From NCBI GenBank assembly GCA_002278855.1, contig NCGG01000013.1, positions 1 to 64,000 of the forward strand: a stretch of 64,000 nucleotides of DNA, given 5' to 3'. This document shows positions 24,044 through 32,913 of this stretch, piece by piece. The first letter of the stretch is position 1. Each line of letters starts with the position of its first letter. The stretch comes from Sphingomonadales bacterium 28-55-16 (GTDB lineage: Bacteria > Pseudomonadota > Alphaproteobacteria > Sphingomonadales > Sphingomonadaceae). The notes below the pieces were generated by a model that saw only the letters and a program-made list of their open reading frames with translations, made no database searches and had not been told where the DNA came from. The position numbers were made by a program, and so were the translations under genes.

Positions 24044-24064
24044 TTGGAAATTCTTAGTTTCCAA
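24044..24064. repeat. Perfect inverted repeat upstream of ffh
   Basis: TTGGAAA-TTCTTAG-TTTCCAA has two perfect 7-base arms around a 7-base centre. It lies in the 241 bases between dapF and ffh, which contain no other feature that I can name apart from the promoters they must hold. It may be an operator or a leader hairpin. Confidence 0.35.
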
Positions 24065-24140
24065 GCTGGTTGGCGAAGATTCGCTCACCGGCTTTTTGTT
24101 CGTTTATGCCTCAAACGGGGCAATTTGGTAAGGAATGTCG

Positions 24141-25616
24141 ATGTTTGACAAACTCAGCGACCGGTTAGGAGGGGTGTTTGACCGCCTGCGCGGTCGCGGT
24201 GCGTTGAACGAGGCCGATGTGCGCGAAGCGATGCGCGAAGTGCGCGTAGCGTTGCTTGAGGCTGACGTTGCCCTTTCCGTTGTTCGCGCATTTGTCGACA
24301 AAGTAACTGAACAAGCCGTTGGCGCGCAGGTCTTGAAATCGGTTACACCGGGTCAGCAAGTCGTCAAGATCGTCAACGATGCCCTCGTTGAGATGTTAGG
24401 TGCGGAACAAAGCGATCTGAATCTCGCCGTCGCGCCACCTGCGATCATTATGATGGTGGGTCTGCAGGGGTCGGGTAAAACCACGACGACTGCAAAAATC
24501 GCAAAGATGCTGAAGGCGAAGCAGGGCAAAAAAGTCCTGATGGCTTCGCTTGACGTCAACCGTCCCGCTGCGCAGGAGCAATTGGCTACGCTTGGTACGC
24601 AGACCGAAGTCGCCACCTTGCCAATCGTTCAAGGGCAAATGCCCGTTGATATCGCCAAGCGCGCGATGCAGGCGGCAAAGCTGCAGGGCTTTGACGTCCT
24701 TATCCTCGATACCGCTGGCCGTTTGCACGTTGATCAACAGTTGATGGATGAAATGCAGGCTGTTGCCAAGGTGTCCGTGCCGCAGGAAATTCTGCTCGTC
24801 GTCGATTCACTGACGGGTCAAGACGCGGTTAACGTGGCCAAAAGCTTTGGCGAGCGTGTTGATCTCACGGGCATTGTACTGACCCGCATGGACGGCGATG
24901 CACGCGGTGGTGCGGCGCTGTCGATGCGCGCTATTACCGGCAAGCCAATCAAATTTGCAGGCGTCGGCGAAAAGCTTGACGCAATTGAGGCTTTCAACCC
25001 AAGCCGTGTTGCGGGTCGTATATTGGGCATGGGTGACGTTGTCGGCTTGGTCGAGCGCGCGTCCGAAATGGTCGAAAAAGAGGACGCTGAGAAGCTCGCG
25101 GCCAAAATGGCCAAGGGCCAGTTCGACATGGACGATCTGCGCACCCAATTCCGCCAGATGACCAAAATGGGGGGGCTTGGCGCGCTTGCCGGCATGATGC
25201 CCGGCATGAAAAAGGCCAAGCAGGCGATGGACGCCAGTGGCATGAACGACAAGTTGCTCGTGCATATGGATGCCATCATCGGTTCAATGACCCCAAAAGA
25301 GCGCGCCAAGCCCGAACTGTTGAATGCCAAACGCAAAATCCGCATCGCCAAAGGTTCTGGTATGACGGTGCAAGACGTGAACAAGCTGATAAAGATGCAT
25401 CAGGAAATGGCCAGCGCCATGAAGCGTATCCGGAAAATGGGGGGGCTCAAGGGGCTTGCTGCCATGTTCGGTGGAAAAGGCGGCTTGGGTGGCGGCGGCG
25501 ATTTGGGCGGCGCGATGGAGGGGATGCATGGTCTTCCCCCAGGCGCAATGCCGCCCGGCATGGGGGGCGGTGGCATGCCACCTGACCTCGCAAGACTTCT
25601 TAGTAAAAAGAAATAA
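24141..25616 (+). CDS. ffh: Signal recognition particle protein Ffh
   Basis: GTPase subunit of SRP that binds signal sequences and 4.5S RNA. The N and G domains show GLQGSGKTTT, DVNRPAAQEQL, DTAGR and TRMDGDARGG. The methionine-rich M domain runs from about residue 330, with SGMTVQDVNKLIK as the RNA-binding element. The tail is rich in Gly, Met and Pro. ATG 24141 (MFDKLSD) has AAGGA at the right spacing; the ATG two codons earlier would sit on top of that site. The length is 491 aa. rpsP, rimM, trmD and rplS follow on the same strand. Confidence 0.97.
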   Translation: MFDKLSDRLGGVFDRLRGRGALNEADVREAMREVRVALLEADVALSVVRAFVDKVTEQAVGAQVLKSVTPGQQVVKIVNDALVEMLGAEQSDLNLAVAPPAIIMMVGLQGSGKTTTTAKIAKMLKAKQGKKVLMASLDVNRPAAQEQLATLGTQTEVATLPIVQGQMPVDIAKRAMQAAKLQGFDVLILDTAGRLHVDQQLMDEMQAVAKVSVPQEILLVVDSLTGQDAVNVAKSFGERVDLTGIVLTRMDGDARGGAALSMRAITGKPIKFAGVGEKLDAIEAFNPSRVAGRILGMGDVVGLVERASEMVEKEDAEKLAAKMAKGQFDMDDLRTQFRQMTKMGGLGALAGMMPGMKKAKQAMDASGMNDKLLVHMDAIIGSMTPKERAKPELLNAKRKIRIAKGSGMTVQDVNKLIKMHQEMASAMKRIRKMGGLKGLAAMFGGKGGLGGGGDLGGAMEGMHGLPPGAMPPGMGGGGMPPDLARLLSKKK

Positions 25617-25661
25617 TATATTGTTTTAATTTGAATATTTTAAGAAAGGTGAGTTAGTTTT

Positions 25662-26261
25662 ATGGCATTATCAATGCGTTTGTCGCGGGGCGGTTCGAAA
25701 AAGCGCCCTTATTATAAGATCGTCGTAGCCGACGCCCGCGCACCGCGCGATGGTAAGTTTATCGAACGTATCGGTAGCTATAATCCACAGCTTCCTAAGG
25801 ACAGCGCAGAGCGCATGATCCTTGATACCGAGCGCGCAAAGCATTGGCTTGCCGCTGGTGCACAGCCATCCGATCGTGTTGCCCGTTTCCTGGACATCGC
25901 CGGCGTCAAAGAGCGTAAGGTCAAGAGCAATCCAAACAAGGGTGAACCCGGTCAGAAGGCTAAGGATCGCGCTGAAGACAAGGCAACCAAGCTTGCTGAA
26001 GCTGAAGAAGCTGCAGCAGCGGCAGCCGCCGCTCCAGCGCCTGAGCCAGAGCCTGAAGTTGTAGCCGAAGAAGCGCCTGCCGCTGAAGAAGCTGCACCTG
26101 CTGAAGCTGCCGCGGAAGAAGCGCCTGCCGCTGAAGAAGCTGCACCTGCTGAAGCTGCCGCGGAAGAAGCGCCTGCCGCTGAAGAAGTAGCACCTGCTGA
26201 AGCTGCCGCTGAAGAAGCGCCTGCTGCTGAAGAAGCAACCGAAGAAAAGGCCGAGGGCTAA
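25662..26261 (+). CDS. rpsP: 30S ribosomal protein S16 with a long Ala/Glu-rich C-terminal repeat tail
   Basis: The first 80 residues or so are a normal S16 ([18 protein letters not shown], then IGSYNPQLP). S16 of E. coli has 82 residues, while this protein has 199. The extension begins with a Lys-rich linker and continues as a 16-residue unit, [16 protein letters not shown], repeated about 3.7 times. It is therefore acidic, the opposite of ribosomal proteins in general. Alphaproteobacterial S16 proteins often carry extended tails, but I cannot say how common this form is. It lies 45 bases after ffh with an AT-rich leader and a GGTGAG ribosome-binding site. Confidence 0.95.
   Translation: MALSMRLSRGGSKKRPYYKIVVADARAPRDGKFIERIGSYNPQLPKDSAERMILDTERAKHWLAAGAQPSDRVARFLDIAGVKERKVKSNPNKGEPGQKAKDRAEDKATKLAEAEEAAAAAAAAPAPEPEPEVVAEEAPAAEEAAPAEAAAEEAPAAEEAAPAEAAAEEAPAAEEVAPAEAAAEEAPAAEEATEEKAEG
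26067..26243 (+). repeat. 48-bp in-frame tandem repeat within rpsP
   Basis: Three nearly identical 48-bp copies (26067-26114, 26115-26162, 26163-26210) and a partial fourth (to 26243) encode the 16-residue acidic unit. Copies 1 and 2 are identical. The near-identity at DNA level indicates recent duplication, so copy number may vary between strains. Confidence 0.9.
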
Positions 26262-26264
26262 GCC

Positions 26265-26771
26265 TTGGCTGACAACACCGTCACGCTTGCCGCCGTTTCG
26301 GGCGCGCACGGCGTGACGGGCGAAGTCCGTCTCAAGCTGTTTGCGGATAGCCTCGACAGCTTGAAGCATTACAAAAGTTTCAATGACGGCGCGTTGACGG
26401 TGAAGTCGTTGCGCCCGACCAAAGACGGCGCAATTGCGCGCTTTGCTGAAATTAATGACCGAAATGCCGCAGAGAAGCTACGCAGCACACTGCTTACGGT
26501 CCCGCGCGAGGCTTTGCCCGCACTGAACGACGGCGAATATTATTATAGCGACCTGCTTGGCTTGCGATGCGTGTCTACCGACGGCACCGACCTTGGGACG
26601 TGCGTTGCTGTCGAAAATTTCGGCGCCAGTGACGTTCTGGAAATCCAGTTGCCATCAGTTGAAGGCACGCCCGGCAAGAAATTCATGGTTCCAATGACGG
26701 CTGACGCTGTACCCGAATGGCATGCAGGCGTGGGTGGTAGCATCGTTATTGATGCCGCTTTCGTGATATGA
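26265..26771 (+). CDS. rimM: 16S rRNA processing protein RimM
   Basis: Assists maturation of the 30S head by binding S19. The N-terminal RimM barrel shows [17 protein letters not shown], and the C-terminal PRC-like barrel shows [15 protein letters not shown] and [12 protein letters not shown]. The length is 168 aa. The start is TTG at 26265: it is the only start codon in frame that keeps the conserved N-terminus, and GAGGG lies before it, inside the end of rpsP. Its stop overlaps the trmD start (ATGA). Confidence 0.93.
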   Translation: MADNTVTLAAVSGAHGVTGEVRLKLFADSLDSLKHYKSFNDGALTVKSLRPTKDGAIARFAEINDRNAAEKLRSTLLTVPREALPALNDGEYYYSDLLGLRCVSTDGTDLGTCVAVENFGASDVLEIQLPSVEGTPGKKFMVPMTADAVPEWHAGVGGSIVIDAAFVI

Positions 26772-27508
26772 CCTTTCACGCTCAAATCCTCACGCTTTAT
26801 CCCGAGATGTTTCCCGGCCCGTTGGGCATATCCTTGGCTGGTCGTGCGTTGGAGGAGGGCAAATGGTCTTGTGTGCCTATCCAGATAAGGGATTTTGCGA
26901 CCGATAAGCACCGTACGGTGGACGATACACCAGCAGGCGGCGGCGCAGGGATGGTGTTGCGCGCAGATATACTCGCAGCGGCGGTCGGCCATGCGTCTGC
27001 AGCGCATCCTGAATCCCCGATACTTGCGATGACGCCGCGCGGTACGCCTATCACGCAAAGCCGCATCCGTGCGCTTGCCGCAGGCCCCGGTGTAACCGTC
27101 CTTTGCGGCCGATTTGAAGGCTTTGACGAGCGCTTGTTTGATGCCCGTCCCGAAATCGAACAAGTGTCGATGGGGGACATCATTCTGTCGGGCGGCGAAA
27201 TCGGAGCGTTGATGCTGTTAGACGCTTGCATTCGGCTGCTTCCCGGCGTAATGGGCGCCTCTTCCAGCGGTGACGAAGAGTCCTTTGAACAAGGGCTCCT
27301 TGAATATCCGCACTACACCCGACCCAATGATTGGGAAGGGCGTATGATCCCTGAAGTGTTGCGATCGGGGGATCATGCGAAAATAGCTGCTTGGCGGAAA
27401 CATCAGGCAGAGGAAATCACTCGGTTACGCAGACCGGACCTTTGGGGGCGTTACAAAGACGCCCGGGTCCAGCCTGCCTCTGACGTGCGACAAAAGAATA
27501 AGGATTAA
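26768..27508 (+). CDS. trmD: tRNA (guanine-N1)-methyltransferase TrmD
   Basis: Methylates G37 of tRNAs to prevent frameshifting. It belongs to the SPOUT knot family. [12 protein letters not shown] and [11 protein letters not shown] are substrate and SAM motifs. The trefoil-knot region [20 protein letters not shown] is at about residues 138-157. The length is 246 aa. It overlaps rimM by 4 bases and is followed by rplS after 7. Confidence 0.97.
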   Translation: MTFHAQILTLYPEMFPGPLGISLAGRALEEGKWSCVPIQIRDFATDKHRTVDDTPAGGGAGMVLRADILAAAVGHASAAHPESPILAMTPRGTPITQSRIRALAAGPGVTVLCGRFEGFDERLFDARPEIEQVSMGDIILSGGEIGALMLLDACIRLLPGVMGASSSGDEESFEQGLLEYPHYTRPNDWEGRMIPEVLRSGDHAKIAAWRKHQAEEITRLRRPDLWGRYKDARVQPASDVRQKNKD

Positions 27509-27515
27509 ATGGGGC

Positions 27516-27908
27516 ATGAACCTCATCCAGACACTCGAAGCCGAAGCTATTGCAGCTTTGTCAGAAAACAAAAAAATTCCTGCATTCCGTGCAGGTGACA
27601 CCGTTAAGGTGGGCGTGAAGGTCATCGAAGGTGAGCGCACGCGTATTCAGAATTACGAAGGCGTGTGTATCGCGCGTTCGAACAAGGGCATGGGCTCCAA
27701 CTTCACCGTACGCAAAATGTCGTTCGGCGAAGGTGTAGAGCGCGTATTCCCGTTGTACAGCCCGAACATCGACAGCATCGAAGTCGTCCGTAAGGGCGTC
27801 GTGCGTCGTGCGAAGCTCTATTATCTGCGTGGTTTGACCGGTAAGAAGGCACGTATTGCCGAACGCCGTGACCCACGCCCGATTAAAACCACCGAGGCTG
27901 CCGAATAA
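27516..27908 (+). CDS. rplS: 50S ribosomal protein L19
   Basis: L19 lies at the 30S-50S interface. The sequence has the family motifs [43 protein letters not shown] and [14 protein letters not shown]. The length is 130 aa. It is the last gene of the ffh-rpsP-rimM-trmD-rplS run and is followed by a strong terminator. Confidence 0.97.
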   Translation: MNLIQTLEAEAIAALSENKKIPAFRAGDTVKVGVKVIEGERTRIQNYEGVCIARSNKGMGSNFTVRKMSFGEGVERVFPLYSPNIDSIEVVRKGVVRRAKLYYLRGLTGKKARIAERRDPRPIKTTEAAE

Positions 27909-27941
27909 GGCAGGAGCCGCGTTGCGTTTCTAACCGAACAC

Positions 27942-27978
27942 AAAAGGCCGGGCTCCCATAAAGAGCCCGGCCTTTTTT
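27942..27978 (+). terminator. Rho-independent terminator after rplS
   Basis: AAAAGGCCGGGCTC-CCATAAA-GAGCCCGGCCTTTTTT is a perfect long stem with an A-run before and a T-run after. It ends the ribosomal operon. Confidence 0.92.
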
Positions 27979-27987
27979 ATATGTGTG

Positions 27988-28058
27988 CCCCGGCGCAGGC
28001 CGAGGTCTAGACTTCAGCATAGTCCTCCAGCCATAGCTGGACCCCAGCATTCGTTGGG
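27988..28058. repeat. Composite of three short hairpins, possibly a dispersed intergenic repeat
   Basis: Three stems follow each other: CCCCGGC-GCAG-GCCGAGG (27988-28005, one mismatch), CCAGC-CATA-GCTGG (28027-28040), and CCCAGC-ATTC-GTTGGG (28043-28058, one G-U). The CCCCGGC...GGTC and GGACCCCAGC...TTGGGA halves look like REP-type hairpin pairs that I associate with sphingomonad intergenic regions. No second copy was noticed in this window. Confidence 0.45.
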
Positions 28059-28080
28059 AGCATCAAAGAAGGAATTGCTT

Positions 28081-29106
28081 ATGGGTTATCGTATCGTAGT
28101 TGCAGGCGCGACGGGCAATGTCGGCCGCGAAGTCGTGAACATCCTTGCCGAGCGCGCATTCCCTGCCGATGAAGTCGCTGTGCTCGCGTCATCGCGCAGC
28201 CAAGGTATCGAAATCGAATATGGCGATACCGATAAGATGCTCAAGATCCAGAATATCGAGAATTTCGATTGGTCGGGCTGGGACATGGCGATTTTTGCTA
28301 TCGGTTCGGACGCTACTAAGAAATATGCGCCGATCGCGGCTGCTGCTGGGTGCGTCGTAATTGATAACAGCTCGCTTTTCCGGATGGATCCGGATGTTCC
28401 ATTGATTGTGCCTGAGGTAAACCCCGACGCGATCGACATATACAAGCGCAAAAATATCATCGCGAACCCGAATTGCTCGACAGCGCAATTGGTGGTCGCA
28501 TTAAAGCCGCTCCATGATTATGCGAAGATTACCCGCGTTGTCGTATCGACCTATCAGTCCGTGTCCGGCGCGGGCAAAGAGGGCATGGATGAATTGTTCG
28601 AACAGAGCCGCAATATCTTCGTTGGCGACAGCGCGGATGCCAAGAAATTTACCAAGCAAATCGCTTTCAACGTCATTCCGCATATCGATAGCTTCCTCGA
28701 CGACGGCTATACGAAGGAAGAATGGAAGATGATGGTTGAGGTTAAGAAAATCCTCGATCCGAAAATCAAGCTGACCGCGACTTGCGTGCGCGTACCCGTG
28801 TTCGTCGGTCATAGCGAGGCCGTAAACATCGAATATGAGCGGGAAATGTCGGCAGAAACTGCCCAGAACATCCTGCGGGAAGCGCCTGGCATCATGCTCA
28901 TCGATAAACGCGAAGATGGCGGTTATACGACCCCGGTTGAAGCTGCGGGCGACGATGCGACCTATGTCAGCCGCGTGCGTGAAGACCCCACCGTTGACAA
29001 TGGTCTTGCCTTCTGGTGCGTGTCGGATAATTTACGCAAAGGCGCGGCGTTGAATGCGGTGCAGATTGCCGAACTGCTTGGTCGGCGGCATTTGAAAAAG
29101 GGATAA
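28081..29106 (+). CDS. asd: Aspartate-semialdehyde dehydrogenase
   Basis: Reduces aspartyl phosphate to aspartate semialdehyde, the branch point to lysine/diaminopimelate, threonine and methionine; it supplies DapF's pathway. The NADP-binding motif GATGNVGREV is at 9-18. The catalytic Cys132 is in NPNCSTAQ. The later His motif is RVPVFVGHSEAV. The length is 341 aa from the ATG at 28081, which follows AAGGA. An open frame begins at 27985 but that part is the intergenic repeat region. The next gene starts 3 bases after its stop. Confidence 0.97.
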   Translation: MGYRIVVAGATGNVGREVVNILAERAFPADEVAVLASSRSQGIEIEYGDTDKMLKIQNIENFDWSGWDMAIFAIGSDATKKYAPIAAAAGCVVIDNSSLFRMDPDVPLIVPEVNPDAIDIYKRKNIIANPNCSTAQLVVALKPLHDYAKITRVVVSTYQSVSGAGKEGMDELFEQSRNIFVGDSADAKKFTKQIAFNVIPHIDSFLDDGYTKEEWKMMVEVKKILDPKIKLTATCVRVPVFVGHSEAVNIEYEREMSAETAQNILREAPGIMLIDKREDGGYTTPVEAAGDDATYVSRVREDPTVDNGLAFWCVSDNLRKGAALNAVQIAELLGRRHLKKG

Positions 29107-29109
29107 ATT

Positions 29110-29763
29110 ATGGGGCTGCAAGCCGATATATTCTGGTCGTTTCGCAGCCCGTACAGCTATCTGGCCACACGGCGATATAGCGCGCTCGCGCAAGAATATG
29201 ACCTGACGATCAATTTGCGTCCGGTATATCCGTTGGCGATCCGCGAACCTGACTTTTTTGAACGCAGCCACCCGAACTGGTTGCGCTATACCTTTACCGA
29301 TATGTTCCGCGTGGCGCAGTTTCATGACATCCCGTTTGGTCCACCACGCCCCGATCCCATTGTCCAAGACGTGCTGACGCGCAAGATTTCGGATGAGCAG
29401 CCCTATATTTTTCGCCTGACACGCCTCGGTCAAGCCGCCGCACGGCGCGGCAAGAGCCTTGCTTTTTGCGATGAAGTCTCACGGCTCATCTGGGGTGGCG
29501 CGGAAAACTGGCATGCGGGCGCCCATTTGGCGGGCGCAGCAACGCGCGCCGGATTGGACTTGAGCGAATTGGACGCCGAAGCGATCAAAGATGCAGAAGT
29601 CCTCGACGCTGAAATCGCGGCCAACCAAGCTGCGCTAGAGGCTGCGGGCCATTGGGGCGTCCCGACCTTAGTTTTCGATGGCGAGCCCTTTTTTGGTCAG
29701 GACCGCATCGAGATGGCGGTGTGGCGGATGCAGCAAAAGGGGTTGGTCGCGCGCTCGGCGTAA
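29110..29763 (+). CDS. DsbA-family / 2-hydroxychromene-2-carboxylate isomerase-like protein
   Basis: Thioredoxin-fold protein with a helical insertion, of the HCCA isomerase (kappa GST-like) group. IFWSFRSPYSYLA near the start carries the Ser that replaces the thioredoxin cysteine in these isomerases. WGVPTLVFDGEPFFGQDRIE near the end has the cis-Pro and the conserved tail. The length is 217 aa. The family acts with glutathione, for example in naphthalene breakdown, but no aromatic catabolic genes are nearby, so the substrate is open. It follows asd by 3 bases and is convergent with emrB. Confidence 0.83.
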   Translation: MGLQADIFWSFRSPYSYLATRRYSALAQEYDLTINLRPVYPLAIREPDFFERSHPNWLRYTFTDMFRVAQFHDIPFGPPRPDPIVQDVLTRKISDEQPYIFRLTRLGQAAARRGKSLAFCDEVSRLIWGGAENWHAGAHLAGAATRAGLDLSELDAEAIKDAEVLDAEIAANQAALEAAGHWGVPTLVFDGEPFFGQDRIEMAVWRMQQKGLVARSA

Positions 29764-29766
29764 TCG

Positions 29767-31323
29767 TTAGTCTGCCATCGCCGGCTGCTGCCCTGGCGCT
29801 GCTTTGCCGGGCTTCAATAAGAAAACCATCGGGCTGACGATTATCAGCATGATCATCATCAATTTGAAGTCGTCTAGATAGGCGATCATTGCGGCCTGCC
29901 GGTTAACTTCCAGATTGACCATTTGCATCGCAGCCTCGCCTATGGATCCCAGTCGGTCTGCAGTCGACGGGTCGACTATGCTCATCGAAGAGGCTGTTAC
30001 ATGCGATGCAAGATCTTCGTGGCTGGTTTGCATATTGCGCGCGAGCATCGTGGTCATGACAGATATTCCGAAGCTTCCACCAAGGCTACGGAACAAATAA
30101 AGCAAGCTTGAGCCATCCGTGCGCATCCGCATCGGCAAGGTCGAGAATGCGACACCGTTCAGCGGAATGAAAACAAAGCCCATGCCAAATCCCTGCAGTA
30201 GGCCGGTGTAGACGATGAGGTGCCAGTCCATATTCAATGACCAGCTGGTCATCATCCACATGGATGCCGCCGTCATCAGGAAACCACCGAAGATGATAAT
30301 GCGCGGATCCACTTTGGTGCCTAACTTTGCGGCGATAAACATGGCAAGCACAATGCCTATTCCGCGCGGCGCTAGAAGTACGCCGGTGTCAAAGACGGTA
30401 TATCCATAAAGATTTTGCATCATGGGCGGCAACAAAGCAAAGATGCCGAACATCATCATACCGACAAGTAGCATCATGTTCAGCGAAATGAAGAAGTTGC
30501 GGTCCGTAACCAAAAGCCGCTCAAACATCGGACGGCGGGTCGTCATCTGGTGCATGGCAAACATCCAAAGCGCAGCCAGCACGACGAGCAGCTCGATGAT
30601 GATTTCCCAGCTTTGCAGCCAGTCCTCTTGCTGACCGCGGTCAACCAACAACTGAAGCGTCGCAAGACCAATAGCGAGCATTGCAAAACCAAAGCGATCA
30701 AGCTCTCGCCGGTTGATAGGGCGTGACGGGAGTAGCCACCAGAGGATAGCCAATGTCGGAATGCCGATGGGCAGATTGATGTAAAACACCCAGCGCCAAT
30801 TGTAATTCTCGGTTAACCAGCCCCCGATCATCGGACCCAATATGGGCGCGATCATAATGCCCATGCCCCAGATGGACATTGCGCGCGGCACCTCAGATGG
30901 CTTGTTGATGTCGAGCATAATGGTCTGTGAAAGCGGGCCGATGAAGGCTGCGCACAAACCTTGCAATATGCGGAACGCGACCATCTCGGTCAGGCTGGTT
31001 GCGATTCCGCACAGCATGGACGCGACGATAAAACCTGCGACCGCAGCCAGAAACAGGTTGCGTGAGCCAATCCGGTCAGAAAGCCATCCGGTGATCGGCA
31101 TCGCAACAGCGCTTGCGACGATATAACTCGTTAGGACCCATGTGATGGTGTCCATCGTTGCGCCAAGGCTGGTTTGCATATGCGGGATGGCCACATTTGC
31201 AATCGTCGAATCCAAGATCTGGATAATCGTCGCCCCCATGACGGCAAGCGTCAGCAGCGCCTTGTTTTTGACCGGATAGGCCGCTTGATCGAGCGGATTA
31301 CTTGTCGGTGTCGATGCGGACAT
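29767..31323 (-). CDS. emrB: DHA2-family multidrug efflux permease (EmrB-like)
   Basis: Proton-driven drug exporter with 14 membrane helices. The motif LDSTIANVAIPHM in helix 1 is typical of DHA2 drug exporters, as are the motif A region GWLSDRIGSRNLF and the helix 5 motif LGPMIGGWL. The length is 518 aa from the ATG at 31323; a TTG six codons earlier is possible. The start lies inside the end of emrA (overlap of 26 bases), so translation is probably coupled. With EmrA and an outer-membrane channel encoded elsewhere it would export hydrophobic compounds. Confidence 0.92.
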   Translation of the reverse strand: MSASTPTSNPLDQAAYPVKNKALLTLAVMGATIIQILDSTIANVAIPHMQTSLGATMDTITWVLTSYIVASAVAMPITGWLSDRIGSRNLFLAAVAGFIVASMLCGIATSLTEMVAFRILQGLCAAFIGPLSQTIMLDINKPSEVPRAMSIWGMGIMIAPILGPMIGGWLTENYNWRWVFYINLPIGIPTLAILWWLLPSRPINRRELDRFGFAMLAIGLATLQLLVDRGQQEDWLQSWEIIIELLVVLAALWMFAMHQMTTRRPMFERLLVTDRNFFISLNMMLLVGMMMFGIFALLPPMMQNLYGYTVFDTGVLLAPRGIGIVLAMFIAAKLGTKVDPRIIIFGGFLMTAASMWMMTSWSLNMDWHLIVYTGLLQGFGMGFVFIPLNGVAFSTLPMRMRTDGSSLLYLFRSLGGSFGISVMTTMLARNMQTSHEDLASHVTASSMSIVDPSTADRLGSIGEAAMQMVNLEVNRQAAMIAYLDDFKLMMIMLIIVSPMVFLLKPGKAAPGQQPAMAD

Positions 31324-32344
31324 GGGCCGACAATCCTGCAATCATTGCACGCTTCGGTTTGTCGGTAATCGATATTCGCACGGGTACGCGCTGCGTTACC
31401 TTGACCCAATTGCCATTGGCATTTTGCGCCGGAAGGACAGAAAATTCTGAACCCGTACCCGCGCCAATGCTTGCTACTTTACCCCTTACCTTAAGGTCAG
31501 GATACGCATCAAATGTGATTTCGGCGGGCTGCCCGACGCGCATATGCGCAAGATCGGTTTCCTTAAAGTTGGCTTCGATCCAGCTTTTGTTGCTCGCAAC
31601 AATGGTGACGCCGGGCAAGCCTTGCACCATCATCTGACCAAGCTGCAAACGGTCCGCTTGACTTACGACGCCTGCAACAGGCGCGCGCACTTCAGTGCGC
31701 GAGAGGTTGAGCATAGCCTGCTCACGTTGCACCTGACCGGCTTTAATGGCGGGATTGATACCGGGTGCGGCCGATCCGGTGGCGAGGGCCGCGCGCGCCT
31801 TTATTGCACCGGCTTGTGCGGATGCAACGCGGCTGCGTGCGTCAGACAAGGCATGTTCCGCAGCTTGTAACCGAGCGCGCGTGGTAAAGCCGTCCTGCAT
31901 GAGCGACGATTGCCGCTGATATTCTTTTTCATAAAACGCGACGTCTTCACGCGCGCTTTCAATATCCACATTCGTGTTTTGATATTCGGTTTGAAGCGAT
32001 GAGACCCGAACTTGCGCCGCCGCAATCGATGCGTCTGCTTGCTCAATAGCGATCTGATATGGTGCCGGATCAATCCGGAACAAAAGATCACCCTTTTTGA
32101 CTACGTCATTCTCGCGGACTGCAACATCAACGATACGTCCGCCGACCTCGGCTGAAATTGAAACCTTGTCTTGTTGGACATAGGCATTGTCGGTCGACAC
32201 ATAATGGTCGTTCACAATGTAATAAGCTGTAGCCCCGCCAGCCAACAATAGCGGCACAGAGCCAAGCAGCGCCAAACGCGCCAAACGGCGGGGTTTGGCA
32301 GGCGAGTTGCTGCGAACGTCGATTTGTGGATCAGCCTCAGCCAT
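31298..32344 (-). CDS. emrA: Membrane-fusion protein of the efflux system (EmrA/HlyD family)
   Basis: Periplasmic adaptor linking EmrB to an outer-membrane channel. A short cytoplasmic start is followed by one membrane helix (about residues 24-44, LALLGSVPLLLAGGATAYYI). Then come the biotinyl-lipoyl domain (YVSTDNAYVQQDKVSISAEV, VAVRENDVVKKGDLLFRIDP), a long coiled coil (about 100-210), and the second lipoyl half (EVRAPVAGVVSQ). The length is 348 aa. It begins 8 bases inside marR. Confidence 0.93.
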   Translation of the reverse strand: MAEADPQIDVRSNSPAKPRRLARLALLGSVPLLLAGGATAYYIVNDHYVSTDNAYVQQDKVSISAEVGGRIVDVAVRENDVVKKGDLLFRIDPAPYQIAIEQADASIAAAQVRVSSLQTEYQNTNVDIESAREDVAFYEKEYQRQSSLMQDGFTTRARLQAAEHALSDARSRVASAQAGAIKARAALATGSAAPGINPAIKAGQVQREQAMLNLSRTEVRAPVAGVVSQADRLQLGQMMVQGLPGVTIVASNKSWIEANFKETDLAHMRVGQPAEITFDAYPDLKVRGKVASIGAGTGSEFSVLPAQNANGNWVKVTQRVPVRISITDKPKRAMIAGLSAHVRIDTDK

Positions 32345-32777
32345 GCGACACCTCAAGCGGTTTACGGGTTAGATTTGCGCGAACGATATTCAACATTGCT
32401 TCCAATTCCAAACGTTGTGCTTCGTCCAGACCGGCCATTGCGTCATCAAAGAGCGCAAGTGCCGTCGGACGCAAAGCCTCGATTTTCTTCTCACCTTCCG
32501 AGGTGAGATGTAAACGCCAGCTACGACGATCCGCGGGGTCGGCGCGGCGTTCGACCAAACCTGCATCCTGCAAGCGGTCAACCATTCTTCCAAGTGTGAT
32601 GGGTTCCACATCAAGCATATCAGCGACCGTCACCTGCGTGCTTCCGTCGAAACGCTTAAGCAAAGCCAGCACGCGCCATTGCGGCCGGGTAACGCCCATG
32701 GCACGCGCACGCTCGTCAAACGACCGCCGAAGCAATCGCGCAGCGTCACCCAAAAGGAACCCCAGATCGTCACTCAT
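32337..32777 (-). CDS. MarR-family transcriptional regulator
   Basis: Winged-helix dimer that usually represses the adjacent efflux genes until a ligand binds. The helix-turn-helix lies at about residues 55-75 (QVTVADMLDVEPITLGRMVD) and the wing is VERRADPADRRSWRLHLTSEG. The length is 146 aa. It is the first gene of marR-emrA-emrB, and the three overlap, so it most likely controls its own operon. Confidence 0.93.
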   Translation of the reverse strand: MSDDLGFLLGDAARLLRRSFDERARAMGVTRPQWRVLALLKRFDGSTQVTVADMLDVEPITLGRMVDRLQDAGLVERRADPADRRSWRLHLTSEGEKKIEALRPTALALFDDAMAGLDEAQRLELEAMLNIVRANLTRKPLEVSHG

Positions 32778-32796
32778 GCTATCGACATAATAGCTA

Positions 32797-32811
32797 TGCT
32801 TATTATTAGCA
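32797..32811. promoter_or_regulatory. Candidate MarR operator
   Basis: TGCT-TATTATT-AGCA, 20 bases upstream of the marR start, is an AT-rich dyad of the size MarR proteins bind and lies where the promoter should be. The arms are only 4 bases, so this is weak. Confidence 0.25.
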
Positions 32812-32913
32812 AGATTGTTTTGGTGCGGTGCACAAATTTCGAAAAAACTTTCCTGAAAGAGACGTGCGTGGCATTAAGTACATATTGTCTCCGAACGAAC
32901 GAAGAAGCAGCTA

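Noticed and set aside
26067..26243. Regular 48-bp repeats as a possible CRISPR array or non-coding satellite
   Set aside because: The units abut without unique spacers and stay in frame as the S16 tail, so they are coding tandem repeats.
25671..26369. 232-codon minus-strand frame with [12 protein letters not shown] repeats opposite rpsP
   Set aside because: The repeats are only the complement of the S16 tail repeat. The frame crosses into rimM and has no independent support.
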